From NCBI GenBank assembly GCA_017397545.1, contig JAFQIK010000020.1:1-44142 (forward strand): DNA of 44,142 nt, in the 5' to 3' direction. Below are positions 25,451 through 34,021 of this stretch, one piece after another. The notes beneath the pieces were generated by a model. It was not told the DNA's origin, did no database searches, and saw only the letters and a program-made list of their open reading frames with translations. The number at the start of each line of letters is the position of its first letter. Within the stretch, counting starts at the first letter, position 1. This DNA is from Clostridia bacterium. GTDB lineage: Bacteria > Bacillota > Clostridia > TANB77 > CAG-508. Made by a program: the position numbers and the translations under genes.

Positions 25451-25611
25451 TTTACTTCTGGAATTATAATTTTTTTCTTTTTTTCTTGCTCAGTTTTTGT
25501 TTTGGGTTTTACAGCATTTAGGTGTTCAAAAACTGGAGAAAATTCTAATTCTGATCCGTCACCAGAAACTATTTCTATTTCTTTTTTTTGATTTTCTATA
25601 TTTTCTGACAT
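25432..25611 (-). CDS. Small charged hypothetical protein
   Basis: The 59-residue protein on the minus strand starts at ATG with the same GAGGTGATTTT ribosome site used by feoB. It is acidic in the N-terminal half (EIEIVSGDGSELEFSPVFEH) and very Lys-rich in the C-terminal half. It resembles small conserved clostridial proteins of unknown function. It is divergent from scpB, with about 125 bases between. The CGG in GAC GGA is out of frame and causes no shift. Confidence 0.6.
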   Translation of the reverse strand: MSENIENQKKEIEIVSGDGSELEFSPVFEHLNAVKPKTKTEQEKKKKIIIPEVKKNKES

Positions 25612-25737
25612 AAAATCACCTCATTTAAACTATAAAAATATAATAGCACAAAAAAATAAGAATGTCAAAAACATTGACTTTTTAAGATAGAAATGCAATA
25701 ATGTATATTGTTAAAATAAAGTATATGGAGAAAAAAA

Positions 25738-26304
25738 GTGGAAATAGATAAAATAAAATCAATAGTAGAATCTATTCTTTTTTCTGCAGGAAGAGCTGTA
25801 GAAACAAAAGAACTTATGGCAATTTTGGAGCTTAGTAACGAAGATGTAGATAGTATAATGCAAAATATGAAAAGCGAATTTGAAGAACAAAATAGAGGAA
25901 TAGAAATTATTAAAGTAGACAACGGATATCAAATGTGTTCAAAAAAAGAATATTATGATTATATATATCCAATATTTGATAATAGAGCAAAACCAAGTTT
26001 ATCTGCAGCAGCGTTAGAAACGTTATCTATAATTGCATACAATCCTAAAATAACTAGAGCAGAAGTAGAACAAATAAGAGGAGTAAATTCTGATGGAACA
26101 ATATACAAACTTTTAGAGTATAACCTTATAGAAGAGGTTGGAAGACTAGATGCTCCAGGAAGACCTACAATTTATTCTACTACAAAAGAGTTTTTAAAAA
26201 TGTTTGGAATTTCTACATTAGAAGAATTACCTGAACTTCCAAAATATAAAATAGATGAAAACGAGCAAATAGTAATTGACGAAATTATAGAAGAAGATAA
26301 ATAA
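25738..26304 (+). CDS. scpB: Segregation and condensation protein B
   Basis: The 188-residue protein has two winged-helix domains. Landmarks are IKSIVESILFSAGRAVETKEL, GYQMCSKKEYYDYI, LSAAALETLSIIAYNPKITRAEVEQIRGVNSDGTIYKLLE (the ScpB signature) and GRPTIYSTTKEFLKMFGI. It binds ScpA and SMC to form the chromosome-organising complex in the cytoplasm. The start is GTG 25738, after GGAGAAAAAAA. scpA is not in the window. The next gene begins 19 bases downstream. Confidence 0.95.
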   Translation: MEIDKIKSIVESILFSAGRAVETKELMAILELSNEDVDSIMQNMKSEFEEQNRGIEIIKVDNGYQMCSKKEYYDYIYPIFDNRAKPSLSAAALETLSIIAYNPKITRAEVEQIRGVNSDGTIYKLLEYNLIEEVGRLDAPGRPTIYSTTKEFLKMFGISTLEELPELPKYKIDENEQIVIDEIIEEDK

Positions 26305-26322
26305 CAAAAGAAGGTGATAAGT

Positions 26323-26865
26323 ATGAAATCACAAAAAGGTATAACTTTAACATCATTGGCAATTTATATAGTGCTAGTTTTTATTGTACTTGGTATACTT
26401 GGAACTGTTACATTAAATTTCCAAAGTGGAGTAAAAGAGATTAGTAGTGAAGGAACTGAAATTGCAGAAATTAATAAATTTAATATGTATTTCTTGCAAG
26501 AAGTAAAAAAACAAGGAAATGATATAGTATCAATTAATGAGAGCGATAGCGATATAACTTTTTCTACTGGAATTAAATATGTTTTTGATACTAATCAGGG
26601 AGTTATAAATTTAGTAGAATTAAATGCTGATGGAGAACCTAATAAAACTATTAAATTAGCTGAAAACATAGAAGAATGTATATTTAATAAAAGTATTGAA
26701 GAGGGAAAAACTGTAATAACAGTAGATATTAAAGCAAAGAATACAGATAGAATAACCAAAGAATATGTTTTAATTAGTGAAGAAATTAAATTTGATTATG
26801 AAGATGAAGAAGAATATACATATAATAATACAAATATAATAAATCAAACAGAAAATATAATATAG
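26323..26865 (+). CDS. Prepilin-like membrane protein
   Basis: The 180-residue protein begins KSQKGITLTSLAIYIVLVFIVLGILG. This is a short basic leader, a Gly before a hydrophobic helix, and a single membrane segment, as in type IV prepilin-like proteins (ComGF/PilW group). The usual Glu at +5 is absent, so it may be a minor pseudopilin or unprocessed. The outer domain (~35-165) is beta-rich and ends in an acidic, Asn-rich tail. I start at ATG 26323, after GAAGGTGATAAGT. GTG 26314 would overlap that ribosome site. It lies just behind scpB. The first gene in the window may belong to the same class of surface proteins. Confidence 0.7.
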   Translation: MKSQKGITLTSLAIYIVLVFIVLGILGTVTLNFQSGVKEISSEGTEIAEINKFNMYFLQEVKKQGNDIVSINESDSDITFSTGIKYVFDTNQGVINLVELNADGEPNKTIKLAENIEECIFNKSIEEGKTVITVDIKAKNTDRITKEYVLISEEIKFDYEDEEEYTYNNTNIINQTENII

Positions 26866-26927
26866 ATAGTAATATTAATACACTCACTTAAATATAATGT
26901 AAGAAAAATTATATATAGGTGAGTGTA

Positions 26928-27827
26928 TTGAAAATTATATATGTAACAGAAACTGAGGATACTTGTGATATTATAAAAAGAATAGTATTAAAAATAAAGT
27001 GTTTTTTTAATATTATATATAAAGAAAATGTAGAAGAAAAAATAATATATAAATTACCTATATTTTCAAGTGAAAAAATAAGTAATAATAAAGTAAATAA
27101 ATTATCAAAAAGAATTATAAAGAAATTAGAAAACGATGGAATATATAGTGTTGCATTATCTAAATATTTATCTACATTACAGAATCTAAAAAATAATTTT
27201 TATAGTGAAAATATAAATATATTAGATGGAAGATTTCTTTTTAAATGCTTAACTTTTGAAGTTATAGAATACATACTAAAAAGAAAAAATAAAAAAATAC
27301 AAGAAAGTGAAATATATTTATTAGTCAATGATTTTAATAATATAAATAAAGAATTAATTATTTATATAGCAAAAAGTGTAAAAAAATTAAATATTGTAAC
27401 AAATCACATTAATAAATGTAAGGATATTGAAAATTATCTTTATAACGAGTTTGGGATATTACTTAATATTATAAATAATAAAAAAACAAGTATTTCAAAT
27501 TCAGAAATTATATTAAATTTTGATTTTCCAGAAGAAGTTTTAAATAAATATAAAATATATAGAAAAGCTATTATAGTAAATTTTCAGGAAAAAGTATCAA
27601 TACAATGCAAAAAATTTAATGGAATAAATATAAATTACTTTAAAACAAACATACCGAAAAAATATAAGTTACAAGGATTTAAAGATGAAGAAATATATGA
27701 AAGTATAATATATAAAAAAGATTTATATTCAATAAAAAAAATGATTACAGAGGATAAAATTAGAATAAGAAGATTGATAGGCAATAATGGGTGTATAATG
27801 GATAGAGAGTATATAGATAAATTGTAA
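26928..27827 (+). CDS. Hypothetical protein
   Basis: The ~299-residue soluble protein is very rich in Ile, Lys and Asn. It begins KIIYVTETEDTCDIIKRIV, and a central part (~110-175) has a YLLVNDFNNINKELIIYIAKSVKKLNIVTN pattern suggesting a Rossmann-like alpha/beta fold. A later repeat of this pattern sits around IILNFDFPEEVL. The C-terminus contains IRRLIGNNGCIMDREYI. I start it at TTG 26928, directly after AGGTGAGTGTA. GTG 26919 lies inside that ribosome site. No known family recognised. It follows the prepilin-like gene by about 60 bases and precedes a family D element. Confidence 0.65.
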   Translation: MKIIYVTETEDTCDIIKRIVLKIKCFFNIIYKENVEEKIIYKLPIFSSEKISNNKVNKLSKRIIKKLENDGIYSVALSKYLSTLQNLKNNFYSENINILDGRFLFKCLTFEVIEYILKRKNKKIQESEIYLLVNDFNNINKELIIYIAKSVKKLNIVTNHINKCKDIENYLYNEFGILLNIINNKKTSISNSEIILNFDFPEEVLNKYKIYRKAIIVNFQEKVSIQCKKFNGININYFKTNIPKKYKLQGFKDEEIYESIIYKKDLYSIKKMITEDKIRIRRLIGNNGCIMDREYIDKL

Positions 27828-27842
27828 ATTGTTTTAATTAGT

Positions 27843-27989
27843 AATTGAATAATATAATATTTTATCGTTCTCCCCCCAACTGCGTAATAGGCTGTAACAC
27901 AAAACCTGCAAGCGGATTTGATTTTGTGTAACAGCCTATAACTTGCCGGTCCCCACAGCGTTCACTCTAAAATATTATATTATCCAATT
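27843..27989. repeat. Family D structured element, copy 1
   Basis: An outer 16-pair A/T stem (ATAATATAATATTTTA/TAAAATATTATATTAT) encloses a GC-richer core. An inner helix pairs AGGCTGT with ACAGCCT and CACAAAA with TTTTGTG, with a CCTGCAAGCGGATTTGA loop and a downstream CTTGCCGGTCC that can pair GCAAG with CTTGC (pseudoknot). Copy 2 is at 33692-33843. Confidence 0.75.
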
Positions 27990-28072
27990 ATGAATTTGAA
28001 TTTAAAATTTGCGATTAATTTATATAAACAAATTAAATTTACCAACAAAAAAATCAAATTACAATTCTATAC

Positions 28073-28101
28073 TTGACAAAACTCTAATAGTGGAGTAATA
28101 T
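28073..28101 (+). promoter_or_regulatory. Promoter of greA
   Basis: TTGACA (28073-28078) and TAATAT (28096-28101), 17-base spacing. Confidence 0.75.
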
Positions 28102-28137
28102 AAATGAACTAAATAATATTTAAAGGAGAAATGCCAA

Positions 28138-28614
28138 ATGGAAGAAAAGGAAGTATTATTAACACAAGAAGGATATGATAATTTAGAAAAAGAATTAGAA
28201 TTTTTAAAAACAGAAAAGAGAACAGAAATTTCAGAACGTATAAAAGTTGCGTTAGGATTTGGAGATTTATCAGAAAACTCAGAATATGATGAAGCTAAAA
28301 ATGCACAAGCTTCTAATGAAATAAAAATAGCAGAATTAGAAAATAAATTAAGATATGCAAGAATAATAGATGAATCTGAAATTGATACAAAAACAGTTCA
28401 AGTAGGAAATATAGTTAAAATTTTAGATATGGAATATGATGAAGAATTAGAGTATACTATTGTTGGTTCAACAGAAGTTGATTTATCTCAAAACAAAATA
28501 TCTAATGAATCTCCAATAGGTAGTGCACTACTTGGAGCAAAAAAGAACCAAATAGTAGAAGCTAAAACACCAGGTGGATTAGCAAAATATAAGGTATTAG
28601 CAATAAAAAAATAG
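28138..28614 (+). CDS. greA: Transcription elongation factor GreA
   Basis: The 158-residue protein has an N-terminal coiled coil (~1-75) with LTQEGYDNLEKELEFLK and the tip motif GDLSENSEYDEAK, whose acidic residues reach the RNA polymerase active site. The C-terminal FKBP-like domain has YTIVGSTEVDL and ISNESPIGSALLGAKKNQIVE. It stimulates cleavage of backtracked RNA. ATG follows AAAGGAGAAATGCCAA. It has its own promoter and is monocistronic or linked to the SSB-like gene, which has a separate promoter. Confidence 0.95.
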   Translation: MEEKEVLLTQEGYDNLEKELEFLKTEKRTEISERIKVALGFGDLSENSEYDEAKNAQASNEIKIAELENKLRYARIIDESEIDTKTVQVGNIVKILDMEYDEELEYTIVGSTEVDLSQNKISNESPIGSALLGAKKNQIVEAKTPGGLAKYKVLAIKK

Positions 28615-28633
28615 ATTATTTTTACTTATTATG

Positions 28634-28662
28634 TAGACAATCCTTCCAAAAAGTGGTATAAT
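28634..28662 (+). promoter_or_regulatory. Promoter of the SSB-like gene
   Basis: TAGACA (28634-28639) and TATAAT (28657-28662), 17-base spacing. Confidence 0.75.
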
Positions 28663-28748
28663 AGTATTTGTGAAAGATAAAATTAGTATTCTAAAACACG
28701 AATGTAGCGAATAAAATACTATAGAAAAGTAAAAGGGAGGAAGTAAAA

Positions 28749-29429
28749 TTGATTACAAATTACACAGAAAATAATTACCTAGTTTTAATAGGTAAAATTA
28801 TTAGTGATAAAACATTTAGTCACGAAATTTATGGAGAAAGTTTTTATTTATTTAACTTAGAAGTGCCACGTTTAAGTGGAAATGAAGATGTTATTCCAAT
28901 TACAATATCAGAAAGATTAATTGCAAATTTTGATTTAGGAATAGGAAAGAAAATTGTTGTTGAAGGACAATTTAGATCATATAATAGCTATGAAAATGAA
29001 AGAAATAGATTAGTTCTTACAGTTTTTGCAAAAGATGTAATGGAATATAACGAAGAAAACCAAGAAGAATCAAAAGAAAGAGTATCAAACGAAGTAACAT
29101 TAAATGGTTATATATGCAAAAAACCTATATATAGACAAACTCCATTTGGAAGAGAAATTGCAGACTTATTACTTGCTGTTAACAGAGCATATAATAAATC
29201 AGATTATATACCATGTATAGCATGGGGAAGAAATGCAAGATTCTGTGAAAACATGGAAATTGGAACAGAAGTAAAAATAGTAGGAAGAGTACAAAGTAGA
29301 ATGTACGAGAAAAAATTCGAAGATGGAACAGTTGAACAAAGAGTTGCCTATGAAGTATCTATTGGAAGTTTAGAAGTAATAGATAAAAAAGAAAACGAAC
29401 AAGAAAACAGTGAAGCAGAAGCAATTTAA
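28749..29429 (+). CDS. Single-stranded DNA-binding protein with two OB domains
   Basis: The 226-residue protein is longer than a usual SSB (~150-180). It appears to hold two OB-fold units. The first (~1-105) has NYLVLIGKIISDKTFSHEIYGE and FYLFNLEVPRLSG. The second (~115-215) has NEVTLNGYICKKPIYRQTPFGREIADLLLAVNR, YIPCIAWGRNARFCENM and VKIVGRVQSRMYEKKFEDG, which fits SSB/PriB-type domains very well. A short acidic tail follows (NEQENSEAEAI). It probably binds single-stranded DNA, perhaps as a second SSB besides the canonical one. TTG 28749 follows AGGGAGGAAGTAAAA. Confidence 0.85.
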   Translation: MITNYTENNYLVLIGKIISDKTFSHEIYGESFYLFNLEVPRLSGNEDVIPITISERLIANFDLGIGKKIVVEGQFRSYNSYENERNRLVLTVFAKDVMEYNEENQEESKERVSNEVTLNGYICKKPIYRQTPFGREIADLLLAVNRAYNKSDYIPCIAWGRNARFCENMEIGTEVKIVGRVQSRMYEKKFEDGTVEQRVAYEVSIGSLEVIDKKENEQENSEAEAI

Positions 29430-29442
29430 GTGAATATATAAA

Positions 29443-29489
29443 TAAAAAAATAGCAAATGGAGAATGCACTTCAATTTGCTATTTTTTAT
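29443..29489 (+). terminator. Terminator after the SSB-like gene
   Basis: AAAAAAATAGCAAAT pairs with ATTTGCTATTTTTT around about 17 bases. Confidence 0.85.
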
Positions 29490-29574
29490 ATGATTATTCT
29501 ATTTGGCATTTAGTAGTTGGTGTTTGGCTATTAAAAATTAAAATAACCAAATGACAATTACTAAATACAAATTA

Positions 29575-30310
29575 CTATATTAAAAACTCTGCATAAACAG
29601 GATAATGATCAGATATATCTGTTTTTATTGTCTCTTGTTTTAATAATTGTAAGTGTTTTGAATAAAAAAACGAATCTATACATCCACTAGATTCGTTTGA
29701 AAACCAAGTGTCCTCTGTATTATTTATGGATTTAAATTTTTCTTTTAGTATTTCGTATTCTTTATAATTGTCTTTACGATCGTAAGAATATTTGTGGTTA
29801 CCTATTTTGTTTACTCCAACATTAAAATCTCCACCAATTATTATTGCTTCATTTTTATTAATTTTAGATGTGATTTTAAGCAATTCTTTTGCTGTTAAAA
29901 TCCTTTCATCTTCAAAAGTAGACATATGTAGTGAAAACACGTTTATTTTTGTATTCCCAAAAGAAATTTTATTACATAAAATTCCTCTTTGTTCATGAGC
30001 TGTATTTGTAAGAGGAGATAGATAATTTGCAGAATATTCAATAGGAAATTTAGAAATAATTCCATCACCATAAAATCCATTTTTATATTTTATATTTGTA
30101 CCCATAGCTCTAAAATTAAGGCCAGTATACTTACTAAATGTATATAATTGATTTTTATTATATGCACGTTTTGTATACATATCAATTTCCTGTAAGAAAA
30201 CAATATCAGGATTATATTTCCTAAGTAAAATTGCTTGTCTTCTAACATCTATTTTGCCGATCTATGCCTTCTCCATGACACATATTAAAAGTAATACACT
30301 TTAAAATCAT
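29575..30310 (-). CDS. Endonuclease/exonuclease/phosphatase family protein, one +1 shift at CGG
   Basis: Reading from ATG 30310 (ribosome site GGGTGATTTT) gives MILKCITFNMCHGEGID, the first strand of the EEP fold, and then an in-frame CGG (30259-30257). A +1 shift there gives Gly18 and continues GKIDVRRQAILLRKYNPDIVFLQEID, with the metal-binding Glu in LQEID. It then runs through YGDGIISKFPI, IIGGDFNVGVNK (the Asp/Asn pair) and SDHYPVYAEF (the catalytic Asp-His). The total is 244 residues, a normal size. The standard frame stops five codons after the CGG. The substrate (nucleic acid, phosphoinositide or other) cannot be told. No signal peptide. Confidence 0.88.
30256..30259 (-). other. CGG +1 frameshift site (EEP protein), gat CGGC aaa
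   Basis: This is the only site with C as fourth base. Skipping C gives GGC (Gly18) and joins the N-terminal strand to the rest of the fold. Confidence 0.88.
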
Positions 30311-30418
30311 AAAATCACCCAATCAAATTTAGTAAAATAATTATATCAAAAATATATATAAAATAAAATAGTTGTAAGAAAAATTTAAATGTGATAAGAT
30401 AGAAAAGAAAATAATGGA

Positions 30419-30541
30419 AATTGTAATTTTGAGGTGTGACGTGGGATGTGTGAGGTGTGCTTTTAGGGGTAGCCTTCGTAGGTTTTTCCTGATTTCACAC
30501 TTCTCACCTCGCACTTCACACTTCCATGCAAATTACAATTT
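30419..30541. repeat. Family B element
   Basis: AAATTGTAATTT and AAATTACAATTT outer arms enclose gaggtgtgacgtgggatgtg and cacacttctcacctcgcac inner arms. This copy is inverted relative to the 19190 copy. It separates the divergent EEP gene and membrane-protein gene. Confidence 0.8.
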
Positions 30542-30565
30542 ATTTAATATAAGGTAGGATAGAAA

Positions 30566-32204
30566 ATGGAAAATAAAAAAACTGACAAATATAGCATAAG
30601 ATTCAACATAATGGCAATTTTATTAATTGCGATATTCTGTTTTGCAATATCACCAATTACACTTCAAAATGATACTTTTTATACAATTAAAATAGGAGAA
30701 CACATTATAGAAAATGGAATTGACATGCAAGATCCTTTTTCATTTCATGATTTAAAGTATACGTATCCTCATTGGCTATATGATGTAGGAATTTATTTAA
30801 TATACAGCATAGGAGGACAAACGGCTATATACATATCAACAGTTGCACTATGCATAATGCTAGGCATATTAATGTATTTAACAAATGTTAAATTAACTAA
30901 AAACAAATTAACATCTTTTGTAATAACAATTGGAGCAATGTATTTATTAAAAGATTATATAGCTGCAAGAGCACAATTGGTTACATTTATATTTTTTATA
31001 CTTACAATTTATTGTATAGAAAGATTTTTAGAGACAAAAAATAAAAAATATGCTATTAGCTTAATTATAATACCAATAGTTATTGCTAATGTGCATGTTG
31101 CTGTATTTCCATTCTATTTTGTTTTATATTTACCTTATATAGCAGAATATATTATATATAGTTTAGCAAATTTTAATTTTATAAGAAACAATATAAAATT
31201 AAAAAACATTAATAAGAAATTAGATAAATTGCAAGATGAAACTGAAATTAAAGAAACAAAAGTAAAAATAATTGAGCTTAACGAAAAAAATAGAATTCTA
31301 CAAGAAAAAAGAGAAAAAATAGACAAAAATGCATATAAAATAAAAATTACAAAAAATAGTAATGTAAAAGCATTAATTATAGTAATGATAATATGTTTAT
31401 TTGCAGGATTAATTACTCCACTTGGAACAACACCATATACATACTTAGTAAAGACTATGCAAGGAAATACAACTCAAAATATAAATGAACATTTACCACT
31501 TACTTTAATAAATAATGTTAATTTTATGTGTGTATTAATCGTTTTTTTTGCAATATTGATATTTACAGATACAAAAATAAGATTATGTGATTTGTTTATG
31601 CTTCGGAGGACTTACTTTACTTACTTTCTATACAAGAAGGCAAGAGTCTATGTTTATATTAATGTGTAGTTTTATATTAAATAGACTAATTTGCTTAATG
31701 TTTAATAAATATGCTCCAGAGGCATGTAAAACAATCGAGAGAAAAATGACAGAAATAATATCAATGATAACAACTATTAGTTTAATTCTTATTATAAGTA
31801 TAATAAATTATAAACCAAAAGTAGAAGATAAATATATAGACGAGAGTACTTATCCGGAAGCTGCATCAGAATATATTTTAAATAACTTAGATATTAATAG
31901 TATAAGGCTATATAATGAATACAACTATGGAAGTTATTTATTATATAGAGGAATACCAGTTTTTATAGATTCAAGAGCTGATTTATATTCTCCAGAATTT
32001 AATGAAGGAGTACAAATTTTTAATGATTTTCTTAATTTGTCAGGTGTAAATAATGATAAAATAGAAGAAACTTTAGATAAATATGAAATTACACATTTAA
32101 TAATGTATAAAGATGCAAAACTTAGAACATTTATAAAACAAGATAAAGAAAACTATGAATTACTTTATGAGGATGACTATTTTTGCATTTATGAAAGAGA
32201 GTAG
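30566..32204 (+). CDS. Large polytopic membrane protein (possible GT-C glycosyltransferase-like), one +1 shift at CGG
   Basis: With a +1 shift at CGG 31604-31606 the two overlapping fragments join to a 545-residue protein. It has an N-terminal membrane segment, a short acidic motif region (NDTFYTIKIGEHIIENGIDMQDPFSFH), and about nine further membrane segments interrupted by a charged, coiled-coil-like insertion (~210-260). A soluble tail contains NYGSYLLYRGIPVFIDSRADLYSP. The tail motif and early acidic motif recall GT-C type membrane proteins of unknown substrate. The join reads LCDLFMLGGLTLLTFYTRRQ (Gly347), which keeps a membrane helix intact. It is directly followed by lspA in the same direction. 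ATG 30566 has a GGTAGGATAGAAA site. Confidence 0.78.
31604..31607 (+). other. CGG +1 frameshift site (membrane protein), ctt CGGA gga
   Basis: In-frame CGG. Skipping C gives Gly347 and a continuous hydrophobic helix. Without the shift the frame runs to a stop at 31667-31669. Confidence 0.85.
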
Positions 32205-32210
32205 GTTAGG

Positions 32211-32697
32211 ATAATAAAAAATAATAGAAAAATATTAATTATAGTATTTATAATTTTAGCATTAATTTGTATAGATCAATTAGTAAAATTGATTGTAGTA
32301 AACAACATATATAATTCTAGTATAGTAATAGTTAATGGATTTTTAAGTCTAACATATGTAGAAAATACTGGCGGAGCATATGGCATAGGAAACGGAAGTA
32401 CGCTAATATTTATTATAGCTAATATTGTTGTAATTGGAGTGCTTATTATATTTATATTATTAAAAAAGGATAAATTAAATGTACAGACATTAATTTCAAT
32501 ATCTGCAGTAATAGCAGGTGGAATAGGAAATTTAATTGATAGAATTTTTAGAGGACATGTTATAGACTATATAGATATAAATCCATTAATTAAATATCCA
32601 GTATTTAATATTGCCGATATATGTGTGGTTATACGGGTGCATGATTATTGCAACGAATTTAATTGTAAATACAAGTAAGGATGAAAAGAATTGCTAA
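32211..32697 (+). CDS. lspA: Lipoprotein signal peptidase, one +1 shift at CGG; possible AUA start
   Basis: With a +1 shift at CGG 32634-32636 the protein is ~160 residues with the four membrane segments of signal peptidase II. The conserved motifs are YVENTGGAYGIGNG, GGIGNLIDRIFRGHVIDYI (first catalytic Asp) and VFNIADICVVIG (second catalytic Asp). The shift, at about Gly142, restores the last membrane helix (GCMIIVATNLIVNT) and a stop at 32695-32697. It cleaves prolipoprotein signal peptides in the membrane. The upstream in-frame stop is the TAG of the previous gene (32202-32204). Between it and the first helix there is no ATG, GTG or TTG, only ATA ATA at 32211-32216. TTG 32289 would delete the first membrane helix. 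The exact start is therefore uncertain. Confidence 0.87.
32634..32637 (+). other. CGG +1 frameshift site (lspA), ata CGGG tgc
   Basis: In-frame CGG eight codons after the second catalytic Asp region begins. Skipping C gives GGG (Gly) and the final membrane helix. Confidence 0.88.
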
Positions 32698-32712
32698 TGT
32701 TATTGCAAATGT

Positions 32713-32739
32713 TGTAGGGGCTAACTGTGTTTGCCCGCA
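32713..32739. repeat. Family A repeat, decayed palindrome
   Basis: It keeps the tgtagggg and gcccgca ends, but the centre ctaactgtgttt is no longer fully self-complementary. Confidence 0.6.
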
Positions 32740-32754
32740 AAAAAAGGAGAGAAA

Positions 32755-33664
32755 ATGGAAGAATATAAAATAAATAAAGAAGATGAACATATAAGGCTAG
32801 ATAAAATTGTTGGAAAAATAAAAACAGATATATCAAGAACTACAATACAGAGAATGATAGAAGATGGAAATATATTAGTAAACGAAAAAAAAGTACGTAC
32901 ATCTTATAAAGTAACAGTTGGAGATATAATAATTATAAAAGATGAAGAACCTAAAGAAATAGATATATTGCCACAAGAAATGCCTTTAGATATTATTTAT
33001 GAAGATGAAGATATATTAATAGTAAACAAAGAAAAAGGGATTGTTGTTCATCCAGGAAATGGCAATCCAGATGGAACATTAGTAAATGCAGTAATGGCAA
33101 AATGTAAAGATAGCTTATCAGGAATAGGTGGAAAAATAAGACCAGGAATAGTTCACAGAATAGATAAAGATACTTCAGGGCTTGTAATAATTGCAAAAAA
33201 TGACAAAGCTCATATAGATATAAGTAATCAAATAAAAAATAGGGAAGTAGTAAAAGTATATATTGCACTAGTAAGAGGAGTTATAAAAGAAAACGAAGCA
33301 ACAATAAATATGCCAATTAGCAGAAGCACAAAAGACAGAAAGAAGATGGCAGTAGATAAAAAAGGCAAAGAAGCAATAACAGAATTTAAAGTTCTAAAAA
33401 AATATAAAGGATATACTTTAATAGAAGTAAGAATAAAAACAGGTAGAACACATCAAATAAGAGTACATATGTCAGAAATAGGATATCCAATAGTGGGAGA
33501 TGGAGTTTATTCAAATGGAAGAAATCCGTTTGGTATTTCTCGGTCAAATGTTACATGCAGCAAAATTAGAATTTATTCATCCTACTACTAAAGAAATTGT
33601 AAAATTTGAGGCCAAAATTCCGGAATATTTTGAGAATGTATTAAAAAATTTGGACAATGGATAA
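32755..33664 (+). CDS. rluD: RluD-family 23S rRNA pseudouridine synthase, one +1 shift at CGG
   Basis: The 302-residue protein after the shift has an S4 RNA-binding domain (~10-70, RLDKIVGKIKTDISRTTIQRMIEDGNILVN). The RluA/RluD catalytic domain has IVNKEKGIVVHPGNG, GIVHRIDKDTSGLVIIAK (catalytic Asp in HRIDKDTSG) and TGRTHQIRVHMSEIGYPIVGD. CGG 33541-33543 with +1 gives Gly263 and GQMLHAAKLEFIHPTTKEIV, the standard end of the family. The unshifted frame stops at 33591. I start at ATG 32755, after AAAGGAGAGAAA. The open frame from 32731 runs into a family A repeat. lspA-rluD order is common in Firmicutes (ylyB). Confidence 0.9.
33541..33544 (+). other. CGG +1 frameshift site (rluD), tct CGGT caa
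   Basis: In-frame CGG. Skipping C gives GGT (Gly263) then Q-M-L-H-A, the conserved end of RluD proteins. Confidence 0.9.
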
Positions 33665-33691
33665 GCATACATAAATTAGAGATTCAGTAAC

Positions 33692-33843
33692 GATTGCTAT
33701 ATAATATAATGTTTTATCATTCTCACCCAACTGCGTAATGGGCTATAACGCAGAACCTGCAAGCGGATTTGATTCTGCGTAACAGCCTATAACTTGCCGG
33801 TCCCCACAGCGCTCATTCTAAAACATTATATTATATAGCAATC
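33692..33843. repeat. Family D structured element, copy 2
   Basis: An outer stem of 25 perfect pairs starts at GATTGCTATATAATATAATG and its complement ends at 33843. The inner helix is CGCAGAA/TTCTGCG, where copy 1 has CACAAAA/TTTTGTG, so two pairs have changed on both sides. The loop CCTGCAAGCGGATTTGA and downstream CTTGCCGGTCC are unchanged. Confidence 0.78.
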
Positions 33844-34021
33844 TGGTTGTACAAATTAAGAATTCAGAAAAGTGAGTAAAATATAAATGAAAATTTTTTA
33901 AACACGTATTGAGCCGAGGAGCACAATAAATTTATGTTTTTAACTAGATTTTATGGATAGCTGGCAATTAAATCTTAAATAGAAATTATAATTTATTAAA
34001 TATATAAAAAGGAAGAAGTTT

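Noticed and set aside
27843..27989. Group II intron or insertion sequence
   Set aside because: It is only about 150 bases long, with no ORF, and the ends do not fit intron boundaries.
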